Below are positions 27,511-36,332 of a DNA stretch of 64,000 bases, piece by piece (positions within the stretch are counted from its first letter, which is position 1; each line of letters begins with the position of its first letter). Below the pieces are notes generated by a model. It ran no database searches, was not told the origin of the DNA, and saw only the letters and a list, made by a program, of their open reading frames with translations. A program made the translations under genes and the position numbers. The DNA is from Pseudomonas sp. HR96. Its GTDB lineage: Bacteria; Pseudomonadota; Gammaproteobacteria; Pseudomonadales; Pseudomonadaceae. The stretch lies in contig NZ_CP139141.1 of assembly GCF_034059295.1 (NCBI RefSeq), forward strand, positions 1,657,001 through 1,721,000, given 5' to 3'.

Positions 27511-28809
27511 ATGCGCCAGATCTGGAAAAACTTTCGCGCCCTCTACTTCGCGTCGCTGATGATGCTGATCGGCTCCGGCCTGCTCAGTACCTACCTGGCG
27601 CTGCGCCTGGATGCCGACCATGTCGACAGCCTGTGGGTGGGCGCCCTGATGGCGGCCAACTACTTCGGCCTGGCGCTGGGCGGCAAGATCGGCCACCGCC
27701 TGATCGCCCGGGTCGGGCACATCCGCGCCTACGCCACCTGCGCCGGCATCGTCGGGGCGGCGGTGCTCGGGCATGGCCTGGTCAACTTCCTGCCGGCCTG
27801 GATCATCCTGCGCATGATCGTTGGCCTGGGCATGATGTGCCAGTACATGGTCATCGAAAGCTGGCTCAACGAGCAGGCCGAAGTCAGCCAGCGCGGCAAG
27901 GTGTTCAGCGGTTACATGATCGCCTCCTATCTGGGCCTGGTACTGGGCCAGCTGATCCTGGTCATGCACCCGGGCCTGGGTCCGGAGCTGCTGATGCTGG
28001 TGGCGCTGTGCTTTGCCCTGTGCCTGGTGCCCGTGGCCCTGACCCGGCGCATTCACCCGGCGCCCATGCGCCCGGCGCCCATGGAACCGCGCTTCTTTCT
28101 CAGCCGGGTGCCGCAATCCCTGAGCACGGTGCTCGGTTCGGGCCTGATGCTGGGCTCCTTCTACGGCCTGGCACCTCTGTACGCCGCGCAGCAGGGCCTG
28201 AGCACCGAGCAGATCGGCCTGTTCATGGGCTCGTGCATCTTCGGCGGCCTGGTGGTGCAGTGGCCGCTGGGATGGCTCTCGGACCGCTATGACCGGGCCT
28301 TGCTGATCCGCTGCGCCGCTATCGGCGTGGCGGTGATGGCCTTGCCCCTGGCGCTGTTGCCGCAGGTGCCGATGCAGCTGTTGTTCGCCGCCGGTTTCGT
28401 CGTCTCGGCCCTGCAGTTCAGCCTCTACCCGCTGGCCGTGGCCTTCTCCAACGACCACGTCGAAAGCGAGCGGCGCGTGTCGCTGACCGCCATGCTGCTG
28501 GTCACCTACGGTGTCGGCGCTTGCATTGGGCCGTTGGCCGCCGGGGTGCTGATGAAGCTGTTCGGCAGCCAGATGCTCTATGCCTTCGTGGTGTTCTTCG
28601 CGGTAGTGCTGGTGTGGCGCATCAGGCCCAAGGCGGTCACCAACCTGCACCAGGTCGAGGATGCGCCGCTGCATCACATCGCCATGCCGGCGGCCAACTC
28701 GCCGCTGGCCGCAGCGCTCGACCCGCGGGTCGACGAGCAGGTGGTGCACGAGCAGATGCACACCGGCGAGCCGGCCTTCGAGGAGCCGGGGGAGGGCAAG
28801 GCTTCCTGA
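27511..28809 (+). CDS. MFS transporter, YcaD-like
   Basis: A 432-residue, 12-segment transporter starting MRQIWKNFRALYFASLMMLI. GGKIGHRLIARVGHIRAY is the loop 2-3 motif and WLSDRYDRALLIR the loop 8-9 copy. The resemblance is to the YcaD branch, of unknown substrate. The last 60 residues are polar and cytoplasmic. A duplicated APM-RP element lies in the central loop (HPAPMRPAPMEP). A bidirectional terminator separates it from ycgR. There is no sign of a link to flagella beyond position. Confidence 0.82.
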   Translation: MRQIWKNFRALYFASLMMLIGSGLLSTYLALRLDADHVDSLWVGALMAANYFGLALGGKIGHRLIARVGHIRAYATCAGIVGAAVLGHGLVNFLPAWIILRMIVGLGMMCQYMVIESWLNEQAEVSQRGKVFSGYMIASYLGLVLGQLILVMHPGLGPELLMLVALCFALCLVPVALTRRIHPAPMRPAPMEPRFFLSRVPQSLSTVLGSGLMLGSFYGLAPLYAAQQGLSTEQIGLFMGSCIFGGLVVQWPLGWLSDRYDRALLIRCAAIGVAVMALPLALLPQVPMQLLFAAGFVVSALQFSLYPLAVAFSNDHVESERRVSLTAMLLVTYGVGACIGPLAAGVLMKLFGSQMLYAFVVFFAVVLVWRIRPKAVTNLHQVEDAPLHHIAMPAANSPLAAALDPRVDEQVVHEQMHTGEPAFEEPGEGKAS

Positions 28810-28820
28810 TTCGAAAGCAA

Positions 28821-28847
28821 AAAAAAGGGGCCCAAGGCCCCTTTTTT
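28821..28847. terminator. Bidirectional terminator between the MFS gene and ycgR
   Basis: AAAAAAGGGGCC and GGCCCCTTTTTT pair around CAA, with A and T runs on both sides. Confidence 0.9.
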
Positions 28848-28859
28848 GACATCACATGA

Positions 28860-29606
28860 TCAGAAATCGTCTTTATCGAACCGTCGCGCTTCACGTTGCA
28901 GCTGATACACGAACCGCTCCACCTGACGCTGCACCAGCCCGCTCATGTTGTGAAAGCGTACGCCGGCAAAGGTGGTGTCGATACGCTCTTCGAAGTGCAG
29001 GTAACGCAGCTCCACCGGTGCAACCATGCTGCCGTAGGGCAGGGCGGCCGAGAAGCGTTCGTAGACCTGGCCCAGCTGCAGGCGCTCGGAGATATTGCCG
29101 TCAAAGCGCAGCTTGCAGCCAGTGGCGGAAATGTCCAGCAGCTTGCCGCGCACCGGGTACTTGATGATCTTGTCTCCGGCCATTTCCACATCGATCAGCT
29201 GCGACAGCTTGAGCGCCGCGCGAAAGGCATTGCGGCGCTGGTGGTACACCACTTCGCTGGGCATCGGGCCGTGGTAGCTGCGCTCACCGTCGCGGTCGAC
29301 GATGCGCCAGGGTTCGCTGGACTCCCAGGCGATGCGCACACCGTCATGGAAACCCTCGACCTTGAACGGCTCGCCGGCACTCAGAAAGCGCTCGCCGTCG
29401 CGCGGGATCATCTCGTCCAGGGCCAAGGCCCCGGTGTCGCGATCGATCTGCACCAGGTAGCTCTGAAAGCGCTGGGTGCGTTCGTGGAAGGTGATGATCA
29501 GCGGGTCATGGCTCTCCTGGAGCATGCGCAGATTGGCCGCGATTTCCAGGGGTGTGGTGAGCACCTTGGGAGGCTGAGGTGCTTCTTCCGCAGAGGCATT
29601 AAACAC
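28860..29606 (-). CDS. ycgR: Flagellar brake protein YcgR (PilZ domain)
   Basis: A 248-residue c-di-GMP effector. The N-terminal YcgR domain (about 10-115) precedes a PilZ domain with the RRNAFRA arginine motif and [11 protein letters not shown], the two c-di-GMP-binding signatures. When loaded it slows the flagellar motor. GTG 29606 is chosen because GGAGA lies about 9 bases before it; a TTG three codons upstream sits too close to that site. It is downstream of flgN on the same strand, so probably part of the flgM-flgN-ycgR unit. Confidence 0.9.
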   Translation of the reverse strand: MFNASAEEAPQPPKVLTTPLEIAANLRMLQESHDPLIITFHERTQRFQSYLVQIDRDTGALALDEMIPRDGERFLSAGEPFKVEGFHDGVRIAWESSEPWRIVDRDGERSYHGPMPSEVVYHQRRNAFRAALKLSQLIDVEMAGDKIIKYPVRGKLLDISATGCKLRFDGNISERLQLGQVYERFSAALPYGSMVAPVELRYLHFEERIDTTFAGVRFHNMSGLVQRQVERFVYQLQREARRFDKDDF

Positions 29607-29675
29607 GCTGATCAATCTCCAGGCGAAAAGGGGTATGGCTATGCGCCAGCATGTTCTACGGCTTGCCGTTGCCCG

Positions 29676-30143
29676 TCAAGCCTGGCTCAGCGGGCGGTGC
29701 TTGGCCATGCGCGCCGTCGACCCGCGCGCATCGTACAGCGACGGCGTGTCGCCACCGGTGAGGATGCGCACCTGGTTGGCAGTGGCCATCTGCTGCAGCT
29801 GGATCGACTTGCCGTTGCTGGCATTGACCGCCTGGCACTCATCGAGCACCTTGGTCAGCATGTCGCCACGCTCGAGCAGGGTGGTGCCCAGCGCCGAATG
29901 CTGGGCGAGGGTCTGCAGGCCGGCACGATCGGCGGTCAAGCCGAGGCCGACAAGGATCTCGCTGCGCTTGCGACCATGTTGTTCGAGCTGAACGATGAGC
30001 GACTGCTTTTGCGCAAGAATGTTTTCCAGCAGCACCATGTCCCGACCGTGCAGCGCCAGTGACTCGGCACGCAACAGTTCCAGAAGCTGATGCGCGGGAG
30101 CAACATCGTCTTCAATCAGCTGCAACAACAATTGATCTTGCAT
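29676..30143 (-). CDS. flgN: Flagella synthesis chaperone FlgN
   Basis: 155 residues of long amphipathic helices starting MQDQLLLQLIEDDVAPAHQL, the expected size and position for FlgN, the export chaperone of the hook-filament junction proteins FlgK and FlgL. It follows flgM by 50 bases. Confidence 0.88.
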   Translation of the reverse strand: MQDQLLLQLIEDDVAPAHQLLELLRAESLALHGRDMVLLENILAQKQSLIVQLEQHGRKRSEILVGLGLTADRAGLQTLAQHSALGTTLLERGDMLTKVLDECQAVNASNGKSIQLQQMATANQVRILTGGDTPSLYDARGSTARMAKHRPLSQA

Positions 30144-30193
30144 GGCGGCTCTGACTCTCGACGCAATGGAGAACCCCGACGCAGGCCGTGGCC

Positions 30194-30508
30194 TTAGCGC
30201 TGGGCTTCGAAGTTAAGCAGCTTGCTGGCAACCTTGGCACTGTCAACCTGGTAGCTGCCGTCGGCGATCGATTGCTTGATCTGGGCGACGCGGGCGCTGT
30301 TGACGGTCGGCTGGTCGGCCAGCTTGTCGGTAATTTTTTGCAATTGCTGTGCCCCATCGCTCAGCGTTACAGGTTCACCGCTGGAGACTGCGGCGGTCTT
30401 GGTGACACTGACATCAGTGCTGACCGCGGAGCTTTCCTTGGTGCTGCTGGTGCGAGTGGTGGATGACACCGCTGGGGCGTTGTTCAAACGACTTAAGTCG
30501 ATGGCCAT
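30194..30508 (-). CDS. flgM: Anti-sigma-28 factor FlgM
   Basis: 104 residues with a Ser/Thr-rich disordered N-terminal half and the conserved helical C-terminal half ([20 protein letters not shown] then [10 protein letters not shown]) that binds sigma-28 (FliA). FlgM is exported when the hook is complete, freeing FliA for late genes. A near-perfect sigma-28 promoter lies 37 bases upstream, giving the usual feedback. Confidence 0.95.
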   Translation of the reverse strand: MAIDLSRLNNAPAVSSTTRTSSTKESSAVSTDVSVTKTAAVSSGEPVTLSDGAQQLQKITDKLADQPTVNSARVAQIKQSIADGSYQVDSAKVASKLLNFEAQR

Positions 30509-30544
30509 GATGTGGAACCTCTGGGTATTAGGACGCTTGCCCTT

Positions 30545-30571
30545 TTTTCGGCGCTGCCACCGAAAACTTTA
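30545..30571 (-). promoter_or_regulatory. Sigma-28 promoter of flgM
   Basis: On the minus strand TAAAGTTT is followed after exactly 11 bases by GCCGAAAA, against the consensus TAAAGTTT-N11-GCCGATAA. Confidence 0.9.
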
Positions 30572-30700
30572 GGGTTTTTTTTGCGGACGGCAGAAAAATG
30601 CCGCCCCACGCCCCCGATTCGAGCCGTCAATAGCGCAGTCTAGGAAAATTCGCGTCCTGACGCTAGCGGCTCTCCACGCCACGGGTCCTCGATACCACCA

Positions 30701-31459
30701 CTACATCGACACTTCGACCTGCCCTGGCCCCGTCACCCGGGCCTTTACCACCCTCTGCGAATTGAGATTCTTGACCCGTATCTGTTCGCTCATGCCGCCG
30801 TCGCTCAAGGCTTCGCCGGGCATGCGCACGGCCAGGGTGCCGCTGCGGGCGGTGATCACCACCTGGTCGCCCTTGGCGATCACGGCCACCTGTTCCAGGT
30901 GTTGCGGGGTCAGCACCTGGCCATTGACCGTTGGTCGGACCAGCTTTTGCCCCACGGCCTGATCCAGCGCGGTCAGGTAGCCCTGGCTGAGCAGGCCGAC
31001 GTCTTCTTCGTGCAGCGACACGTCGGCGTCGGCCAGCACCGATTCGCGTTTCAGTGGCCGGGTGGTGATGACCACCTGGCGGAATAATCTCACCTGGGCG
31101 CCGATGAATATCGTCCATGGGGCCGCGCCGTCACAGCGAACCTTGACCGTCACACGCCCCAGTGGCGCGCCCGGGCTCTGCTGGGTGGTGGTCAGCGGCT
31201 TGTCGCAGACGGGCATGCGCAGACGCGGATCCAGCTGCGCCACCTGGATGTCATAACGGCCTTCCATCTGGCTGGTCGCCAAATAATCTTCTACGGTGAA
31301 CTCAAGAAACCCCTGGGTCGCACCGATAAGCTGTTCAGGCGTCGTTATTTCGTCGGCAAACGCCGTGGCGCCCGATACCATCAGGAGCAAGGCAGCCAGC
31401 AGTTCAAGCACTGAGCTTGCAAATGGCTGGCGGCGGGAAAATGTCGTTTGGTTGTTCAT
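30701..31459 (-). CDS. flgA: Flagellar P-ring assembly chaperone FlgA
   Basis: A 252-residue periplasmic protein with a signal peptide (hydrophobic LELLAALLLMVSGATAFADE) and a C-terminal SAF-type domain (REVVITTRPLKRESVLADAD-like region through VKARVTGPGQVEVSM). It assists P-ring polymerisation by FlgI. It is divergent from cheV. A 190-base gap with the flgM promoter separates it from flgM. Confidence 0.93.
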   Translation of the reverse strand: MNNQTTFSRRQPFASSVLELLAALLLMVSGATAFADEITTPEQLIGATQGFLEFTVEDYLATSQMEGRYDIQVAQLDPRLRMPVCDKPLTTTQQSPGAPLGRVTVKVRCDGAAPWTIFIGAQVRLFRQVVITTRPLKRESVLADADVSLHEEDVGLLSQGYLTALDQAVGQKLVRPTVNGQVLTPQHLEQVAVIAKGDQVVITARSGTLAVRMPGEALSDGGMSEQIRVKNLNSQRVVKARVTGPGQVEVSM

Positions 31460-31533
31460 GTAACTTGAATAGCAAGCGCCGTGCCGAGTCTGGCGTCGTG
31501 GTTTTTGGCAACGTATCGAAGCGATCAGCGTGC

Positions 31534-31575
31534 TACAGAGCGAAAGCGTATCAGTGGTACAGAGCGAAAGCGTAT
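31534..31575 (+). repeat. 18-bp direct repeat upstream of cheV
   Basis: TACAGAGCGAAAGCGTAT occurs at 31534-31551 and again at 31558-31575, 24 bases apart, ending 16 bases before the cheV ATG and next to its AGGAGG. Confidence 0.8.
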
Positions 31576-31591
31576 TAATAGGAGGCTGGGC

Positions 31592-32515
31592 ATGGCTGGT
31601 GTAATGGATTCAGTGAACCAGCGCACTCAACTGGTAGGGCAGAATCGTCTCGAACTGCTGTTGTTCCGCCTCAATGGCAAACAGCTGTACGGGATCAACG
31701 TGTTCAAGGTGCGGGAAGTGTTGCAATGTCCCAACCTGACCGTGATGCCAAGGTCCAGCCCGGTAGTGCGCGGTGTCGCGAATATTCGCGGGGCGACGAT
31801 CCCCATTCTTGACCTGTCGCTGGCCACCGGTTCGCCGTTGCTGCCATCGGTCAAGGACACCTTCGTGATCATCACGGAGTACAACACCAAGATTCAGGGT
31901 TTTCTGGTGCACTCGGTCGAGCGCATCGTCAACATGAACTGGGAAGAGATCCATCCACCACCCAAGGGTACCGGTCGCGATCACTACCTGACGGCAGTGA
32001 CGCGGGTGGACAACAAGCTGGTGGAAATCATCGACGTGGAGAAGATCCTCGCCGAGGTGGCACCGACCTCCGAAGCGATTTCGGCCGGTGTGGTGGAAGA
32101 AGAAGTGCAGCAGAAGGCGGTCAACCTGCGGGTGCTGACCGTGGACGACTCTTCGGTGGCGCGCAAGCAGGTGACTCGTTGCCTGCAGACCGTGGGCGTG
32201 GAAGTGGTCGCGCTCAACGACGGCCGCCAGGCCCTGGACTACCTGCGCAAGCTGGTGGACGAGGGCAAGAAGCCGGAAGAAGAGTTCCTGATGATGATCT
32301 CCGACATCGAGATGCCGGAGATGGACGGCTACACCCTGACGGCGGAGATTCGTTCCGACCCCAGGATGCAGAAGCTGCACATCTGCCTGCATACTTCGCT
32401 GTCCGGGGTCTTCAACCAGGCGATGGTCAAGAAGGTCGGCGCTGACGACTTCCTCGCCAAGTTCCGTCCCGACGATCTGGCCGCGCGTGTGGTCAATCGC
32501 ATCAAGGCGAACTAA
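31592..32515 (+). CDS. cheV: Chemotaxis coupling protein CheV
   Basis: 307 residues. A CheW domain (about 10-165; VRGVANIRGATIPILDL) is fused to a receiver domain (about 180-307) with phospho-acceptor Asp238 in SDIEMPEMDGYT. It couples receptors to CheA and its receiver allows adaptation. ATG 31592 has GGAGG 7 bases upstream; the frame is open further upstream but crosses the direct repeat. It is followed by cheR after 91 bases. Confidence 0.94.
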   Translation: MAGVMDSVNQRTQLVGQNRLELLLFRLNGKQLYGINVFKVREVLQCPNLTVMPRSSPVVRGVANIRGATIPILDLSLATGSPLLPSVKDTFVIITEYNTKIQGFLVHSVERIVNMNWEEIHPPPKGTGRDHYLTAVTRVDNKLVEIIDVEKILAEVAPTSEAISAGVVEEEVQQKAVNLRVLTVDDSSVARKQVTRCLQTVGVEVVALNDGRQALDYLRKLVDEGKKPEEEFLMMISDIEMPEMDGYTLTAEIRSDPRMQKLHICLHTSLSGVFNQAMVKKVGADDFLAKFRPDDLAARVVNRIKAN

Positions 32516-32606
32516 TCTGCATCTGGCTGCAGGTTGCACGGCTTCATACAAGTGAAAACGGTCGGGGGCAGTCGCCCCTGACGTGACTGATTCAAGAGGC
32601 GGCATA

Positions 32607-33434
32607 GTGTCTACAGGTAATTTGGATTTCGAGCAGTTCCGGGTCTTCCTGGAAAAAGCCTGTGGCATTCTGCTGGGTGAGAACAAGCAGTATCTGGTCT
32701 CCAGCCGTCTGAACAAGCTGATGGAGCAGCAGGGCATCAAGTCCCTGGGTGAACTGGTGCAGCGCATCCAGACCCAGCCGCGCAGCGGTTTGCGCGAGCA
32801 GGTGGTGGACGCCATGACCACCAACGAAACCCTGTGGTTTCGCGACACCTATCCCTTCGAGGTGCTCAAGAACAAGGTGCTGCCGGAAGCCATCAAGGCC
32901 AGCCCGGGCCAGCGCCTGCGCATCTGGTCGGCGGCCTGCTCCTCGGGGCAGGAACCCTATTCGTTGTCGATGTCGATCGACGAGTTCGAGCGCAGCAACC
33001 TCGGCCAGCTCAAGGCTGGCGTGCAGATCGTTGCCACCGACCTCTCCGGCTCGATGCTGACCAACTGCAAGACCGGCGAGTACGACAGCCTGGCCATCGC
33101 TCGCGGCCTGTCGCCCGACCGCCTGCAACGCTACTTCGACCCCAAGGGCGCCGGCCGCTACGCGATCAAGGCGCCCATCCGCAGCCGCGTGGAGTTCCGC
33201 TCGTTCAACCTGCTCGACAGCTACGCCGCGCTGGGCAAGTTCGACGTGGTGTTTTGCCGCAACGTGCTCATCTATTTCTCGGCCCAGGTGAAGAAGGACA
33301 TCCTTACGCGCATCCACGGCACCCTCAAGCGTGGCGGGTATCTGTTCCTCGGCGCCTCGGAGGCCCTGAACGGTTTGCCGGACCTGTACCAGATGGTGCA
33401 GTGCAGCCCTGGGATCATCTACCAGGCCAAATAG
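32607..33434 (+). CDS. cheR: Chemoreceptor methyltransferase CheR
   Basis: 275 residues. An N-terminal helical CheR domain is followed by a SAM-binding domain with IWSAACSSGQEPYSL, FDVVFCRNVLIYF and GGYLFLGASE. It methylates glutamates of chemoreceptors with SAM. GTG 32607 (then STGNLDFEQF) agrees with the P. aeruginosa protein and follows AGAGGCGG; an earlier GTG at 32583 is possible. It lacks the C-terminal pentapeptide-binding extension. A strong terminator follows. Confidence 0.95.
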   Translation: MSTGNLDFEQFRVFLEKACGILLGENKQYLVSSRLNKLMEQQGIKSLGELVQRIQTQPRSGLREQVVDAMTTNETLWFRDTYPFEVLKNKVLPEAIKASPGQRLRIWSAACSSGQEPYSLSMSIDEFERSNLGQLKAGVQIVATDLSGSMLTNCKTGEYDSLAIARGLSPDRLQRYFDPKGAGRYAIKAPIRSRVEFRSFNLLDSYAALGKFDVVFCRNVLIYFSAQVKKDILTRIHGTLKRGGYLFLGASEALNGLPDLYQMVQCSPGIIYQAK

Positions 33435-33448
33435 ATTTTTCAGTTTTC

Positions 33449-33473
33449 AGGGGCCGCAAGGCCTCTTTTTTTT
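33449..33473 (+). terminator. Terminator after cheR
   Basis: AGGGGCC/GGCCTCT stem with a GCAA loop and eight T. The core GGCCGCAAGGCCTCTTTTTT recurs at 36020. Confidence 0.9.
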
Positions 33474-33528
33474 GTCTGTGGGCTATCGGGCGCTACACTG
33501 GGCGCCTGACATTGGTTGGCTGTTTGAT

Positions 33529-34644
33529 ATGGAATCCACTCTACGCGCCCCTTCGATCGATCCCGGCGCCTACCTGTCAGCCGATACCTTGGAAGAGGAA
33601 CTGCACAGGATCTGGCCGTCGGCCTGGCATCTGCTGGCCCTGACGCGCGATCTGCCCAACGACAAGGATTACCTGCGCAAGCGGGTGGCCCGGACCGACC
33701 TGGTCCTGCATCGCCTGGGCGAACGCATCATTGCGTACGCCAACGTCTGCCCCCACCGCTTCTCCACCCTTGTCGACCAGCCCAGCGGCAACGCGCCGCT
33801 GCAGTGTCCTTATCATCTATGGTCGTTCGACACCGACGGCTATCCCTCGGCAGTGCCCCATCGCCAAGGCATTCCCCTGGCCGAGTTCACCCAAGGTGCC
33901 AGGCTTTCCACCTGGCAAGTGGCTTTGGTCGGCGAATTCATTTTCGTCAGCAAGCAACCGATCCAGTCCTGTGAGGACTACCTGGGAGCGCTGGGAGCGG
34001 ACCTGGCCAGAATGTCGCGAGCCCTGGGCAACGAGTTGCCGCCGGTCACGCTGGATGTTGCCGCCAACTGGAAAATCATCGCGCAGAACACCGTGGAGTT
34101 GCAGCACGCCTACTCGGTGCACCCTGGGACCTTTGCCGCGTTGTCGAGCAAACCCATGCGAATCGACAGCGACCTGCCATTGGCGAACAGCATCTCCTAC
34201 GTCATGCGCCTCAAGCCCGAACGTTTCGAGGGGCGCTTGAACGCCAGGCTGAAGTCGTTGCTCAGTCGCGTCGAGCAACCGTTTCCCGATGGCTATCGCC
34301 ACCATTTGATATTTCCCGCGACCACCCTTGGCTATGTCGACAACCGCATGCTGACCATCATCGACTATCAGCCGCTGACGGCCGGGGCATGCCGCATGAG
34401 CGCGCGGATGTTCGAGTTCGTCGTGCCTGACCTCAGCCCGCTGGAAGCGTCGATTCTGGCGAGCATCCGCCCGCTGGATCATCAGTTCTCCTTGCAGGTG
34501 TTCGAGGAGGACGGCGGCATCTGCGAGGCGGTCCAGCGTGGGCTGCACAATCGCCCGGCGGATATGCCGGGCGTGTTGATGCCGGTCGAGCATATGGTGG
34601 CGCGGTTTCAGGATATGTATCAGCAGTGGATGGACTATAAATAA
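33529..34644 (+). CDS. Rieske non-haem iron oxygenase, satellite copy
   Basis: A 371-residue Rieske oxygenase alpha-type subunit. The [2Fe-2S] ligands are Cys74, His76, Cys93 and His96 (CPHRFSTL and CPYHLWSF). The iron site is NTVELQHAYSVHPG with His193 and His198. The bridging position that is normally Asp is Glu190. No ferredoxin or reductase gene is nearby. It is paired with an FkbM methyltransferase 42 bases later, and the pair sits between cheR and flgB. This suggests oxidation of a flagellin glycan, which is inferred. It is only distantly similar to the two Rieske proteins at 43.7 and 46.8 kb. ATG 33529 is chosen; the frame is open upstream through the cheR terminator. Confidence 0.85.
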   Translation: MESTLRAPSIDPGAYLSADTLEEELHRIWPSAWHLLALTRDLPNDKDYLRKRVARTDLVLHRLGERIIAYANVCPHRFSTLVDQPSGNAPLQCPYHLWSFDTDGYPSAVPHRQGIPLAEFTQGARLSTWQVALVGEFIFVSKQPIQSCEDYLGALGADLARMSRALGNELPPVTLDVAANWKIIAQNTVELQHAYSVHPGTFAALSSKPMRIDSDLPLANSISYVMRLKPERFEGRLNARLKSLLSRVEQPFPDGYRHHLIFPATTLGYVDNRMLTIIDYQPLTAGACRMSARMFEFVVPDLSPLEASILASIRPLDHQFSLQVFEEDGGICEAVQRGLHNRPADMPGVLMPVEHMVARFQDMYQQWMDYK

Positions 34645-34686
34645 CCGTGCCGCAGAAAAAACCACTGTGAACGGAGTCTGATCCCT

Positions 34687-36003
34687 ATGTATCCATTTTT
34701 GTCCGAGCAGCAGTTGGTCAGGGAAGTGTTCGAGCTGCGAGATGCTTTCGCGCAGCCCGACGCGCTGTTCCCTGCCTGGCTCGACCAGGCGCCGCTGGAT
34801 GTGCTGCGTAGCAAGCAATTCGTGGTATGCGGCTCGGTATGCCGCTCGGAGATCCGCGTGTTGGCCAAGGCGGCCAACGTGATCGCCATCGTCGATGACT
34901 TCCTGTGCCAGAAACAGAGCCATCTCTACGGCATCCCGGTGATCGACTCCGATGCCTGGATCGCCCTGGCAGGGGGGCAGGGTGACGTGCTCTCCTGCCT
35001 GCTGACCCCGGGTGGCAATGCTTATCAGCATTTCACCAAGCTGGCGACGCAGTGGAGCTTGCCGGTGCTGTTGCCGTTGCAGTTCCTGTATTTGATCAAG
35101 ACGTGCGGCATCGATGTCACCGGCGAAACCGGTCGGTTTTTCTGGTACGGCTACGAGTTCTTCACGGCGGTGCGGGATAACGTGGATCAGTTGGTCAAGT
35201 TGGCCGATGGCTTTGCCGATCCGTTCTCCCGCATCTCCTGGCTGTGCGTGCTGCTCTACCGATTGACCCTCAACCCTTTCTACCTTGAAGCCTGTGCCGT
35301 GGGTCGCCATCCAGAGGGCTTTAAATTGAACTCCTACTCGACCAATCGCGAGTTTTTCAAGTTCAGCGACGAGGAGGTCTATGTCGACGGCGGTGCCTTC
35401 GATGGGGACACCTTGCAAGGCTTTCTGCAAGCCTGTAACGGCCGCTTCAAACACATTCATACCTTCGAGCCGTCGGCTGCGAATAATCAGTTGATCCGCG
35501 CACGGCTGGCGGGCTTGCGTGATGAGTACCTCCTGCCCCTGGAGCCACGCATCACTCAGCATGAGGCAGGCCTATGGAGTCGGACCACCACGTTGGCTTT
35601 CAACTCCGGCCTTACCGTCAGCGAATATGCAGGCAATGGCGGTGGCTATGCCCAGGTGCAGACGGCGCATCTGCTCGACACCGGGCTGCTCACGCACATT
35701 TACGATCCGGCCCATGAACAAAGTGTCGCCTCGACCATCCCAGTGACCACGGTTGATGAGGCAACCGACTTGCAAGCGACGTTCATCAAGCTGGAAATCG
35801 AAGGTGCAGAACTTGGTGCGTTGCATGGCGCGCGGCAAACCATTGCCCGCAACCGGCCACAGATGGCCATCTCCATGTACCACAAGCCCGAAGACTTTCT
35901 GACCCTGACTCAGTTCGTACATGAGACCGACCAAGGTTATAAATTGGGCTTTCGTCAGCATCCTCGTCTGTATCCGGATACCATGGTCATGTACTGCTCC
36001 TGA
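34687..36003 (+). CDS. FkbM-type SAM methyltransferase with N-terminal Rossmann-like domain
   Basis: 438 residues. Residues about 44-95 look like a nucleotide- or sugar-binding Rossmann segment (FVVCGS, IAIVDDF, YGIPVID). The FkbM domain begins near 228 with SAM motif I VYVDGGAFDGDT (231-242), HTFEPSAANNQL and the family-typical IKLEIEGAELGALHGA. FkbM proteins O-methylate sugars and polyketides. The same two-part layout recurs at 45.6 kb beside another Rieske gene. It probably methylates a flagellar glycan. It is followed by a terminator almost identical to the one after cheR. Confidence 0.82.
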   Translation: MYPFLSEQQLVREVFELRDAFAQPDALFPAWLDQAPLDVLRSKQFVVCGSVCRSEIRVLAKAANVIAIVDDFLCQKQSHLYGIPVIDSDAWIALAGGQGDVLSCLLTPGGNAYQHFTKLATQWSLPVLLPLQFLYLIKTCGIDVTGETGRFFWYGYEFFTAVRDNVDQLVKLADGFADPFSRISWLCVLLYRLTLNPFYLEACAVGRHPEGFKLNSYSTNREFFKFSDEEVYVDGGAFDGDTLQGFLQACNGRFKHIHTFEPSAANNQLIRARLAGLRDEYLLPLEPRITQHEAGLWSRTTTLAFNSGLTVSEYAGNGGGYAQVQTAHLLDTGLLTHIYDPAHEQSVASTIPVTTVDEATDLQATFIKLEIEGAELGALHGARQTIARNRPQMAISMYHKPEDFLTLTQFVHETDQGYKLGFRQHPRLYPDTMVMYCS

Positions 36004-36019
36004 CCGGTAGTTCCGCCCA

Positions 36020-36043
36020 AGAGGCCGCAAGGCCTCTTTTTTT
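36020..36043 (+). terminator. Terminator after the Rieske-FkbM pair
   Basis: AGAGGCC/GGCCTCT stem, GCAA loop and seven T, a near copy of the terminator at 33449. Confidence 0.9.
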
Positions 36044-36106
36044 CGACCTCTTTCCTCGGTTTTTCCATACCCGCCGCGACAGCGCCTTCAGCCCCCGCCC
36101 ATTCCC

Positions 36107-36123
36107 TTGGCACACCTCCTGCA
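36107..36123 (+). promoter_or_regulatory. Second, weaker sigma-54-type site upstream of flgB
   Basis: TTGGCAC-ACCTC-CTGCA has GG and GC exactly 10 bases apart but CTGC instead of TTGC. It lies 210 bases before flgB. Confidence 0.45.
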
Positions 36124-36259
36124 ACCGGCAATACACCCTCGGCCGCCATTGCCGCTTTGCTGGCGCCAACCGGTCAACGCTTGCCGCTTTTCTGGCATTG
36201 CCGCTTGCCGGCAGGCGGCAACAGGGCCCCAAGCCCAGCAAAACCGGGGATTTTCCAAC

Positions 36260-36276
36260 TTGGCACGCCGGTTGCT
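36260..36276 (+). promoter_or_regulatory. Sigma-54 promoter of flgBCDE
   Basis: TTGGCAC-GCCGG-TTGCT matches the -24/-12 consensus with 10 bases between GG and GC, 56 bases before the flgB ATG. Confidence 0.9.
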
Positions 36277-36332
36277 ATACCCAAGATAAGAAACTTTTCA
36301 TCACGTCAGTTCCGCCACGCAGGATCCACGAC

